From Pedobacter heparinus DSM 2366 (GTDB lineage Bacteria; Bacteroidota; Bacteroidia; Sphingobacteriales; Sphingobacteriaceae), in the NCBI RefSeq assembly GCF_000023825.1, contig NC_013061.1, positions 3,410,001 through 3,474,000 of the forward strand: a DNA stretch of 64,000 bases, in the 5' to 3' direction. The position numbers and the translations under genes are program-made. Positions 16,851 through 24,666 of this stretch are shown in pieces. How positions within the stretch are numbered: position 1 is the stretch's first letter; the number at the start of each line of letters is the position of its first letter. The notes beneath the pieces are model-generated. The model worked only from the letters and a program-made list of their open reading frames with translations. It ran no database searches and had not been told where the DNA came from.

Positions 16851-16926
16851 TAAACATTACCAAACAACACAAAAACAACCCAATAAATGTTACAAATTTT
16901 AAGTTATTTCACCCTGTAAACATTAC
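16851..16926 (+). promoter_or_regulatory. Three phased TAAACATTAC motifs, 33-bp period
   Basis: TAAACATTAC at 16851, TAAATGTTAC at 16884 and TAAACATTAC at 16917 lie exactly 33 bases apart, each followed by an A-rich stretch. The last ends 14 bases before the ATG of the ATPase fragment. The spacing of three helical turns would put the sites on one face of the DNA, as for a cooperative repressor. What binds is unknown. Confidence 0.55.
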
Positions 16927-16940
16927 AAAACATTAAAAAC

Positions 16941-17288
16941 ATGTTTAAAAGAGACATTATTGACGAACTTATTAAATGGAAAAACAACCCTGAACGTAAA
17001 CCACTGTTACTACGTGGAGCCAGACAGGTGGGGAAAACTACTGTTGTCAATATGTTTTCGGAACATTATGAACAATATATTTACCTAAATTTAGAACAAG
17101 CAGATAATTCACTTGATTTCACCAATTATGGTAGAGTAGAACAATTCGCCATAAGAATTTATGGGGGTCAATTAAAAATAGATAAAATAAGCACTTCAAA
17201 TGGAAAAGAATATACCTTACTAAATTTACCTTTTTACCTAGCGGGAAGAATAGAAAACTATATCGACTGGATGCAAAAAAGCCTTTAA
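16941..17288 (+). pseudogene. DUF4143-type AAA ATPase with internal deletion
   Basis: The first ~58 residues are the N-terminus of the AAA/DUF4143 ATPase family, with Walker A in LLLRGARQVGKTTVVN. From about residue 60 the protein jumps to the very C-terminus of the same family (QFAIRIYGGQLKIDKI, then YTLLNLPFYLAGRIENYIDW). Normal members have roughly 380-430 residues, so some 280-320 residues, including Walker B and the whole DUF4143 domain, are missing in frame. Start, regulatory repeats and terminator are intact. It cannot be an active ATPase. Confidence 0.75.
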
Positions 17289-17312
17289 ATCTTACGATAT
17301 AAAGGCTTTTAT
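17278..17312 (+). terminator. Terminator of the ATPase fragment
   Basis: A 10-bp stem (AAAGCCTTTA at 17278-17287, TAAAGGCTTT at 17300-17309) overlaps the stop codon. Nearly the same 32 bases recur at 18240-18271 after the tRNA-Pro gene. Confidence 0.75.
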
Positions 17313-17416
17313 TGTTGTGTCGTCTTCCCTGTACTTATTTCGAACCTTTTTCTGCATGATTTGAGGTTATTGGCTGCTTTGGTACTTCCAGAACAATCAT
17401 AACTTTCGCTTTTCAT
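17309..17416 (-). CDS. Possible 35-aa peptide within repeat copy 2
   Basis: An ATG at 17414-17416 opens a frame of 35 codons that ends in TTGLIKE residues KTTQQ and covers repeat copy 2. The equivalent frame in copy 1 has no start. No ribosome-binding site or family support; it may be the tail of a lost gene. Confidence 0.2.
   Translation of the reverse strand: MKSESYDCSGSTKAANNLKSCRKRFEISTGKTTQQ
17313..17390. repeat. Direct repeat, copy 2
   Basis: Second copy of the ~76-base repeat at 16644-16719, with a few substitutions and a two-base insertion near its left end. The two copies flank the ATPase fragment. Confidence 0.75.
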
Positions 17417-17462
17417 TGAATATAAAATATTCAAATTATATTAGCTTAATTAGAGCCATCTT

Positions 17463-18131
17463 ATGTTTAGATTATTTAAAAAGAAAGTAAAAGAATCGGA
17501 AACGTTCCAAAACGACCGCCCAGAATATGAATTCACTTGGCAGGAGATAAGTGAACATAATCCGTTTAATAAGCGGATTCTTGATATTAGAAGTTTTACT
17601 CAACATATTCTTGCTTTCACTAAAGATAAATATGTGGCTGAATTATTTAATAAGCAAAGACATAGCATCGGAAAAGAGTTGACTAACACTAAAATACCTG
17701 GAAGTAAAACTATTAGTGTTAACCTTATCTATCCACATAATGGTTTGAAAATCGAAGGATCTGCTTATAAAGCGAAATGTATGGAGGATAAATGGGATAT
17801 TTACGGATGGGACAACATTATTTATTTTACCAGAAGCTGGACGGGAGAAGTTGTATATAAGGCATTTATCAGTGTTTCAGACAATAATTTTGAAATCAAC
17901 AAAATAGAATACATACCTGATGAATATAATGAGAATGATCAATCCCTTGTGGTAAGTAATGTTCACTTTCTGATTAAGACACTTGCCTTTAATGCCATTT
18001 ATCCTCATAAAGTTCCTATGGTTTTAATAAATGATAAAGACATAGCTCTATATTCGTTTAGTCAGTTTGGTCATAATTGTTGGTATGCAACTTATGACGA
18101 TATTGTAGACGTAATAGTAAAAAATAGCTAA
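17463..18131 (+). CDS. Unknown protein, 222 aa
   Basis: A soluble protein beginning MFRLFKKKVKESE, a start often seen in small Bacteroidota cytoplasmic proteins of toxin-immunity neighbourhoods. The rest mixes helices and strands (GWDNIIYFTRSWTGEVVYKA; NCWYATYDDIVDVIV) with no catalytic motif. Codon use is AT-rich compared with the neighbouring operons, consistent with acquired DNA. It lies between the ATPase fragment and the tRNA-Pro genes. Family not recognised. Confidence 0.55.
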   Translation: MFRLFKKKVKESETFQNDRPEYEFTWQEISEHNPFNKRILDIRSFTQHILAFTKDKYVAELFNKQRHSIGKELTNTKIPGSKTISVNLIYPHNGLKIEGSAYKAKCMEDKWDIYGWDNIIYFTRSWTGEVVYKAFISVSDNNFEINKIEYIPDEYNENDQSLVVSNVHFLIKTLAFNAIYPHKVPMVLINDKDIALYSFSQFGHNCWYATYDDIVDVIVKNS

Positions 18132-18239
18132 TAAATTCATAGAGAATTAGCCTATTATAACAATAAAAATTATTAAGACGGTAACGATTACACAATTAGT
18201 GAGATCTAAAATATTCAACTCAAAAAAAGTCAAAACAAA

Positions 18240-18275
18240 AAAGCCTTTAAATCTTACGATCTAAAGGCTTTTTAT
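18240..18275 (-). terminator. Terminator of the tRNA-Pro transcript
   Basis: Stem AAAGCCTTTA (18240-18249) with TAAAGGCTTT (18262-18271), followed on the minus strand by a T-rich run. It matches the hairpin at 17278-17309 almost base for base. Confidence 0.75.
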
Positions 18276-18279
18276 GTTG

Positions 18280-18353
18280 TCGGGGTGGCAGGATTCGAAC
18301 CTACGACCTCCACATCCCAAATGTGGCGCGATACCGGGCTACGCTACACCCCG
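18280..18353 (-). tRNA. tRNA-Pro (UGG), distal copy
   Basis: A complete cloverleaf: acceptor CGGGGTG/CACCCCG with discriminator A, anticodon arm CCACA-TTTGGGA-TGTGG giving anticodon UGG, and the T-arm with GGTTCGAATCC. The CCA end is not encoded. Confidence 0.95.
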
Positions 18354-18407
18354 AACTGGTACCTTCTTTTTTTTAAAATAACCATTGCTCAGCTAAGCAA
18401 TTTTTTG

Positions 18408-18481
18408 TCGGGGTGGCAGGATTCGAACCTACGACCTCCACATCCCAAATGTGGCGCGATACCGGGCTACGCTACACCCCG
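18408..18481 (-). tRNA. tRNA-Pro (UGG), proximal copy
   Basis: The 74 bases are identical to the copy at 18280-18353, separated from it by 54 bases that contain a short hairpin (ATTGCT/AGCAAT). The pair is a recent tandem duplication. CCA is not encoded. Confidence 0.95.
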
Positions 18482-18712
18482 AACTTGGTATCTTTTCTCC
18501 CTTTTTCGAAGGGATTGCAAAGAAACAATTTAAAATTGATAAATCCTACTTTGCTTTATTAATTATTTCAATTATAGCTAAAAATTCTATGGCGCAAATA
18601 TAGGAAAAATATCAGCACAACAAATCTGGAAGCCATTATTTTTCATATATCTTATAAAACATTGTTAATCAATCTATAATAAAATCTTCTTTTGATACAC
18701 CAAGCGATAGCA

Positions 18713-20071
18713 CTAATTAAGTTCCCTTATTTTAATGTTTTTATAATACACCGCATTACCATGGTCCTGTAACAAAACCGGTCCCCGTTCTGCAAGGCCA
18801 AAACCTTCTTTACCGGCAAATTTACTATGGGCTACAAGCACTTTGTAGATATTGCTTCCACGCTGATACTCAACTACCTTAAATCCATTTAACCAATGCT
18901 GTACCAGGTTATTGGGGTATACAATGATCTTACCCTGGTTCCATTCGCCTATATTTTTCTTAAAGCGTGGATCCAGCTTATCGGCCGGAATCAGGTCATA
19001 CAAACTGCTCATCGTACGGTTCCCCGCAGTCCCCAGTTTTGCATCGGGATGGCGTTCATCATCTAATATCTGGTATTCCAGTCCCAGGCCGGCGCGTGCA
19101 GCATTTTCCGACTCCATTACAAAATATTTGACCCCGGAATTGGCACCTTCTGTTAACTTGAAATCGAAGTTCAGTTCAAATGCCTTGTATTGCCTGGCGC
19201 TGAGCAGGTCGCCATATTTATTTTTTGCGCTGCTGTCAGCAGGCATAATGTGCAATATCCCATTTTCTACCTCCCAACCTTTTTCAGGCGGGCTTTGTTT
19301 TAAAACGGCCCTCCATCCCCTCAGGTCTTTTCCATTGAACAATAAACTAAAACCCTGGGCCTGTTCCAATGGGGAAAGGGTATTGAGCGTATAATTGGCC
19401 ACGGGTACCGACAAATCCAATGGCCTCGGCCTCATAGCAGCACCCGTTTGTATTTTAATGTTCCGCCATTGGATCTGTGCACCACCTGCCCGCTCTTTTA
19501 CACCATGCACCTGTAAGGCAATAAATCCTTTCGCAGTCATGTCATCCACCATATAGGCAACAGGCACATCGTTTACCCAGGTCCTGATCACCGGTCCTAT
19601 TGCTTCTATCCTATACTTGTTCCAGCCTTTTTTTACAAATGCTTTCTTAGCAGCAGGATGCATCTCTGTCTGGTACATCCAGCCCCGTCGTGCTTCGTCA
19701 TAAATACCACCAGACCAGGCCCTGTCAGAAGGGTCAACTTCTACCTGATAACCCCTCACCCTACCATTGTGATCAGCAGGATCAGACAAACTCCTGAACT
19801 GGATGCCGGAATTCATCTGGCCTACTTTTAGTTCCAGTTCCAGGATAAAATCTCCGTAGTCTTCATTGGTAGCCAGAAATGAATTCGGCTCAGCAGTTAC
19901 TGTAGTACCTACAATACTGCCATTGATCACTTCATATTTTGCTTTGCCATTCAATTGGTGCCATCCTTTCAGCGTTTTTCCATCAAATAAATTTTTCCAG
20001 CCCGCTGTTTGGGCGTACACACCTGCCGTGCTGAATAACAGCAACAGTGAAACTAATTTTCTAATATTCAT
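18713..20071 (-). CDS. Secreted protein with two DUF1080 domains
   Basis: A signal peptide (cleaved near VYAQ, residue 21) precedes two DUF1080 domains. The first (about 25-210) contains NLFDGKTLKGWHQL, MNSGIQFRS and HNGRVRGYQVEVD; the second (about 235-450) contains LLFNGKDLRGWRAV, GANSGVKYFVME and ENGILHIMPAD. DUF1080 proteins act on 3-keto-sugars or bind glycans. Its start overlaps the GH105 stop by four bases and an oxidoreductase lies two genes upstream, supporting a combined oxidation-and-cleavage route. It is the last gene of the locus. Confidence 0.85.
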   Translation of the reverse strand: MNIRKLVSLLLLFSTAGVYAQTAGWKNLFDGKTLKGWHQLNGKAKYEVINGSIVGTTVTAEPNSFLATNEDYGDFILELELKVGQMNSGIQFRSLSDPADHNGRVRGYQVEVDPSDRAWSGGIYDEARRGWMYQTEMHPAAKKAFVKKGWNKYRIEAIGPVIRTWVNDVPVAYMVDDMTAKGFIALQVHGVKERAGGAQIQWRNIKIQTGAAMRPRPLDLSVPVANYTLNTLSPLEQAQGFSLLFNGKDLRGWRAVLKQSPPEKGWEVENGILHIMPADSSAKNKYGDLLSARQYKAFELNFDFKLTEGANSGVKYFVMESENAARAGLGLEYQILDDERHPDAKLGTAGNRTMSSLYDLIPADKLDPRFKKNIGEWNQGKIIVYPNNLVQHWLNGFKVVEYQRGSNIYKVLVAHSKFAGKEGFGLAERGPVLLQDHGNAVYYKNIKIRELN

Positions 20072-21246
20072 TTACGTAATCCTTTATATTGTTCATAGGC
20101 AAGCCCAAACATGATGAATGCGCCATAGCCAAACCCTGTACCTTCTGTTATTTTTCGGCCCAGGTAATAATTCTCATCACCAATACAGGTACCACCTGAA
20201 ACTCTTGCAGGCACCTTATATCCGTTACCGGCATCCCTTAGGCTATTTTTGATGATGCCATTGTAAGACCGATCTGCCATCGGCCCGTATTTTTTCTGGT
20301 CCAGCATGTGCATTTTTAAGCCCATGGTAATGGTATAGGCAAACATGGCGGTAGCAGAACTTTCCAGAAAGTTTTTAGGTTCATTCACTAAAGTCGGCAA
20401 CTGATACCAATGGCCTGATTCACGGTTTTGCAATGGGGCAATGGCTGCTACATACTGTAAAAAAGCCTTTTCCAATTGTTTGCGGTACTTTGATTTTTTA
20501 GAGATGGTATTCAGGGCATCTGAAAGCGCCATACCGATCCAGCCGTTTCCACGCGCCCAGATTTCGCTGCTTTTCCTCGTAACCGGATCCGGCCAACCCA
20601 TAATACTGCATCCATCATTGTAATCAGCCTGGTCTGCATCCCAACCATGTACCCACAGACCGGATTTCGCATCAATCAGCTTTTCCTGATGTGCTTTAAA
20701 TTGCTCCACAAAATCAGCAATATATTTCTCATCACCGGTTAACCGGTACATTTCCAGCAAAAACATATTCAGCATGTATACGGTATCGTCCCATAACTCC
20801 ACCGTTTCTGCCCGATGAGAAACGCCACCATTCGGGGCACGCGGAATTTTCAAATAGTCGGCATAAATCTCATTGCATTTATCGAGGTATTTTTTTTCAC
20901 CTGTTATCCTGGCAAGAAAAGCCATGCCATGCGCCGAAGCTACTGCATTTGGGTGCTTACCATTTGCCACATTAAAACTGGCATCCATAGCCTGTTTAAT
21001 ATAATTGAGGTATGTTTTTTTCTGCACCTCACCTGAGGCCTTATACAACTGGACCAGCGCATTCAAAAAAGTTGCCTGTCCCCAGTCCCATTTGTATTGG
21101 GCAGCCGGCATATACATCTCACGGCCATGACGGTCTACCGCATCAACCCAGGACTGGGAAAAAACAGGAGTGGATGCTATACCAAAAATGGATACGACCC
21201 ATAAACAAACAGCATGTTTCATCGAAAAATAATTTAAGTGTTTCAT
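20068..21246 (-). CDS. GH105 unsaturated uronyl hydrolase
   Basis: About 392 residues with a signal peptide (cleaved near VFSQ). The alpha/alpha barrel motifs of GH105/GH88 (YteR-like) are present: ETVELWDDTVYMLNMFL, WVHGWDADQ, WARGNGWIGMALSDAL and ESSATAMFAYTI. The family removes 4,5-unsaturated rhamnogalacturonyl or glucuronyl residues from lyase products. ATG at 21246 is used (a TTG lies three bases before); an internal ATG at 21222 would give a tighter signal peptide. No polysaccharide lyase is recognisable in the locus, so the unsaturated substrate must come from elsewhere or from an unassigned neighbour. Confidence 0.85.
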   Translation of the reverse strand: MKHLNYFSMKHAVCLWVVSIFGIASTPVFSQSWVDAVDRHGREMYMPAAQYKWDWGQATFLNALVQLYKASGEVQKKTYLNYIKQAMDASFNVANGKHPNAVASAHGMAFLARITGEKKYLDKCNEIYADYLKIPRAPNGGVSHRAETVELWDDTVYMLNMFLLEMYRLTGDEKYIADFVEQFKAHQEKLIDAKSGLWVHGWDADQADYNDGCSIMGWPDPVTRKSSEIWARGNGWIGMALSDALNTISKKSKYRKQLEKAFLQYVAAIAPLQNRESGHWYQLPTLVNEPKNFLESSATAMFAYTITMGLKMHMLDQKKYGPMADRSYNGIIKNSLRDAGNGYKVPARVSGGTCIGDENYYLGRKITEGTGFGYGAFIMFGLAYEQYKGLRK

Positions 21247-21273
21247 CAATAAATAATTTAAAAACAGGTGCCT

Positions 21274-22680
21274 TTACATTTTATAAAATTGCGACCAGCC
21301 TTTTCTTGGCGGAGGGCCAGCCAGCAGTTCGTTACCAATTTTACTATTGCTGATCTGCTTTTTATGGGCATCAAAAACAAGCCTGGTATTTAAACGCTGT
21401 GCCAATACCCCCAATGCCATTACCTGGCACAATGGGCCGGCAATAGCAAACGAGGAACGGCAATCTTCCTCACCTTTGCAGGCTTTTAAGAAATTGGCAA
21501 AATGATTTGACGGACTCTCCGGCACTACGGGCAGTATAGATGCCATTTCTTTTGCTTTTTCTGCAGGGATGATCTCGAGTGCTGAACCATGCGAGCCACC
21601 CTTAAAGGTCAACTCTTTTGAATAAATTATTTTTCCGGGATATCGTTTGGTATTGGCAGCCCCTGCTGTTGGCGGCGGAATATTTTTGGCCCGTACATAT
21701 TCACCAAAACCTTCAGGTAATTCGGGACGGTTATTAAACCCATCATACCAGGTAATGTCACAGGCCGGCATATGCCCACGCTTTGGAAATTTAAACAATA
21801 AAGTAGAGCCCTGCGGAAATAAAAATGCACTATGTCCTTCCATTTTAACCGGATTGACTTCAGTAGGTAAACCGAGTTCTAAAAACTGATGTGCCGTATC
21901 GATGATGTGCGCACCCCAATCGCCCAAAGCGCCATTCCCAAATTCATACCAGGAGCGCCAGTCGCCATTGATATAGCCCTTATTGTAATCCTTAAAAGCC
22001 GACGTACTGAGCCATTTATCCCAATCCAGCGTTTCAGGAATAGGTTGTGCCGGTAAAAAACCGGAAGCTGTCATGCCATGCCACCTGCGGCCATTGTTCA
22101 TAAAGGCAGTGATGGCGGTAACGTCTTTAATAATGCCTGCTTCAGTCCATGCTTTAAACTGAAAGTAGTTTTCTTCGGAGTGGCCCTGGTTGCCCATCTG
22201 GCATTTTACCTTATATTTTTTTTCCGCATCCATCATCAGCGCCACTTCGTTAAACGTATGCGCCATTGGTTTTTCTACATACACATTTTTGCCCTGATTC
22301 ATGGCCAGCATGGCTATCGGAAAATGAGAAAAGTCGGGCACACCAATGCAAACAGCATCAAATTCCTTACCTATCTGATCAAACATTTCCCTGAAATCAT
22401 TAAAACGTTTTGCATTCGGAAACTTGTTCATGTTCTCCAGCGTATGTGGCGCTCCCATATCCACATCGCAAAGCGCCACAACGTTCACCAGCCCCGTTTT
22501 ATACAGAGAATTCAGTAGCTCACCACCCCTGTTGCCAATGCCGCAGCAGGCCAGGTTTACTTTATCGCTTGGTGCGGTATGGCCAAAAGGTTTCCCTAAC
22601 ACGTAGGATGGCAGGATCATGAAACCGGCAACAGCCGCCAATGCAGATGAACTGGTTTTTAAAAAATCTTTTCTTTTCAT
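21274..22680 (-). CDS. Gfo/Idh/MocA family oxidoreductase, exported
   Basis: The N-terminus (MKRKDFLKTSSSALAAVAGF) looks like an export signal, possibly Tat although only one Arg is seen. A Rossmann domain with the glycine-rich CCGIGNRGGELLN follows, then the NVYVEKPMAHTFNE block whose EKP lysine is the family hallmark, and a C-terminal alpha/beta domain. Members oxidise or reduce sugar hydroxyls with NAD(P). With DUF1080 in the same operon, C3 oxidation of a sugar is likely. If exported, a tightly bound nicotinamide cofactor would be expected. Confidence 0.85.
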   Translation of the reverse strand: MKRKDFLKTSSSALAAVAGFMILPSYVLGKPFGHTAPSDKVNLACCGIGNRGGELLNSLYKTGLVNVVALCDVDMGAPHTLENMNKFPNAKRFNDFREMFDQIGKEFDAVCIGVPDFSHFPIAMLAMNQGKNVYVEKPMAHTFNEVALMMDAEKKYKVKCQMGNQGHSEENYFQFKAWTEAGIIKDVTAITAFMNNGRRWHGMTASGFLPAQPIPETLDWDKWLSTSAFKDYNKGYINGDWRSWYEFGNGALGDWGAHIIDTAHQFLELGLPTEVNPVKMEGHSAFLFPQGSTLLFKFPKRGHMPACDITWYDGFNNRPELPEGFGEYVRAKNIPPPTAGAANTKRYPGKIIYSKELTFKGGSHGSALEIIPAEKAKEMASILPVVPESPSNHFANFLKACKGEEDCRSSFAIAGPLCQVMALGVLAQRLNTRLVFDAHKKQISNSKIGNELLAGPPPRKGWSQFYKM

Positions 22681-22704
22681 ATCGTTTATCGTTGGTTACG
22701 AGGT

Positions 22705-24636
22705 TTATTTTACTTTATATTTTTGCATAATGGGCCTGCCAATTTCCACTCCATCTACCTGGAATAAAAAGCTGGCAGGTAAGGGCGATGGATTGTAATA
22801 GGCCAGTCGCTTCTTACTGGAGAGGTCTGCTTTTACCCCCAGCCTGCCATTCACCGTCACCACGGCAACTTCTACCACCCCATTTTGCACATTCACGATC
22901 AGGGGAGCCGACAGTACTTTCTTCCTGAATTTTAAAAAATCGGCAGCTGTCTTTATCCCTTCTTCTACTTTCCACCACATGGCAATGGCCGCTTTGCCGT
23001 TATTGGAGTGCCGCAATGTCAGGCGCATGGTTTTGTTGTGTTTCAATTGAAACTGTTCCCTGGACGACTGATAATTGAAACCATCGTTATAAAGTGATGC
23101 GCGGCCTTCTCCGGTATCATCCCATATCAGGCGGAAGGATATAGCTACATCTTCAAATCTTGCAAAGAACGTCCTGCTGGTATCAAGTTCAATTCCCTTA
23201 CCTGCATCCGGCACATTTATCTTTTTATTGCCCATCCAGATTTCATCAAATACATTGGGTAAAATAATGGTGGAATTGAGGTAATCATTGGTACAATTGT
23301 GGTCTTTTTCTCCGGCAGCCAGCAGCACAAACTCAGCCTTGTTCTGAGCAGATTGGAGGAATGGCATCAGGTGCCTGGTTTTGTTCCAGCCCCCATTTGC
23401 AGGGTAATTGGCCGGCATCCGGCTTTTCATTTTTTCGCCCATACCTGTAGCGGCCCAGGTACCATAATGGTCATCACGCCCTTCCAGTACGTAAGCAATA
23501 TTGGGCATGGCAGGTATACGCTCACTACTCAGGTACACCACAAAAGGCTTGTCATCCGGGCTATAAGTTTGGTTGGATGAGGCAATGGATACTTTATTGC
23601 CCACAAAATCGCAGGCATAAGTATTGGCCAGACTATCCCAGCGCTGCACAATGAAACGGTTCTTTCGGTTCATCAGTTCTTTCTGACTGGCCGATAAGCC
23701 TAATTTTTGCAGGGCCGATAAACAAATCTGGTTAAACAGGTGTACATTGTTATTCTGACCGCCCAGCAATGGATTAATATATTTTTCTTCGAGCAGGTCG
23801 CGACTAAAAACACGGTTGTAATCACGGCTATGGGCTCCGCCAAGTATACCCGCCCGTTTGTTGTAATGCGCACTTAAATCAGTCATTAAAAAATTCAGGG
23901 CATCCGCAGTCTTTGTTTTAATGTCATTGTCTTTTAAAAAAGTATGCATCAGCAATAAAGACTCCATATCAACCCCGCTGTAAGTTGGGCTGTCATATTC
24001 CCGGTTACCATATTGTGCTACATGGTTCAGCCAGGTATCGAAAAGCTTACGTCCGCTTTCGAGCATAACGGGGCGATGATAAACCTGGCCCAGGGCCAGC
24101 AGGTTCCATATTTTCATTAAATATATATTGGTATAAGAGATCCGCACTTCCTGGTTCAATACCCCATTACCGGCCAGCATAAAAATTTCGTCGAGTGTTT
24201 TTACCGCAGCCTTCGAAAGCCGGTCGTTAAACAACAACTTAACCAGAATCCCATACTGCACACAGAACTGCACATTATTGCCATCGCCCACATCAAAGCC
24301 CCTTTCCTGCCAGCCCCAAAAAATATTGCCATAAATACGGCCTGCCGCCGGGTCCGTGATCATCCTGGTCTGCACCTTTTTCAGCAACCACTCTACCTGC
24401 TCGTCTTTCAGGAAACGGGTGTCCAGGGCATCTGCCAAAAACATGAAGCAGTCCCTTACACCTATTTGCGGAGGATTGGCCTGCATAGCCGCCCATTCTT
24501 TTTCCAATACAGCTTTACGTGCTGCAGGGTTTGGCATAGCAGGTACCTTATAACCTTCCGGCTCCTGGGCCGCCACACGTAACACAAAGCCGGCTATGCT
24601 TAATATGACCACGATTACCGTTACGATTGTTTTCAT
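22705..24636 (-). CDS. Unassigned secreted protein of the PUL, 643 aa, helical-barrel-like
   Basis: A signal peptide (cleaved near VAAQE) leads to about 320 residues of repeated helices (KDEQVEWLLKKVQTRM; LNQEVRISYTNIYLMKIWNL; DMESLLLMHTFLKDN) and then a strand-rich C-terminal half (IAMWWKVEEGIKTAADF). This layout, alpha/alpha toroid plus beta-sandwich, is that of several polysaccharide lyases and heparinase-like enzymes. Conserved-looking spots include AHSRDYNRVFSRD and GRDDHYGTWAATGMGEK. I do not recognise a family. A lyase would explain the GH105 gene beside it. Confidence 0.6.
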   Translation of the reverse strand: MKTIVTVIVVILSIAGFVLRVAAQEPEGYKVPAMPNPAARKAVLEKEWAAMQANPPQIGVRDCFMFLADALDTRFLKDEQVEWLLKKVQTRMITDPAAGRIYGNIFWGWQERGFDVGDGNNVQFCVQYGILVKLLFNDRLSKAAVKTLDEIFMLAGNGVLNQEVRISYTNIYLMKIWNLLALGQVYHRPVMLESGRKLFDTWLNHVAQYGNREYDSPTYSGVDMESLLLMHTFLKDNDIKTKTADALNFLMTDLSAHYNKRAGILGGAHSRDYNRVFSRDLLEEKYINPLLGGQNNNVHLFNQICLSALQKLGLSASQKELMNRKNRFIVQRWDSLANTYACDFVGNKVSIASSNQTYSPDDKPFVVYLSSERIPAMPNIAYVLEGRDDHYGTWAATGMGEKMKSRMPANYPANGGWNKTRHLMPFLQSAQNKAEFVLLAAGEKDHNCTNDYLNSTIILPNVFDEIWMGNKKINVPDAGKGIELDTSRTFFARFEDVAISFRLIWDDTGEGRASLYNDGFNYQSSREQFQLKHNKTMRLTLRHSNNGKAAIAMWWKVEEGIKTAADFLKFRKKVLSAPLIVNVQNGVVEVAVVTVNGRLGVKADLSSKKRLAYYNPSPLPASFLFQVDGVEIGRPIMQKYKVK

Positions 24637-24666
24637 AATCTTCTGTTTATAACTGATGAAAAAATT

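Noticed and set aside
18280..18481. Repeat-spacer-repeat look of the two tRNA genes
   Set aside because: Both units are complete tRNA-Pro genes, so this is not a CRISPR array; I saw no CRISPR in the window.
18285..18533. Open frame across the two tRNA-Pro genes
   Set aside because: It is the antisense reading of tRNA genes (a common false protein with AGFEPTTS-like residues); no ribosome-binding site.
24293..24496. Short antisense frames within the PUL enzymes
   Set aside because: All lie opposite long, well-supported genes and have no own signals.
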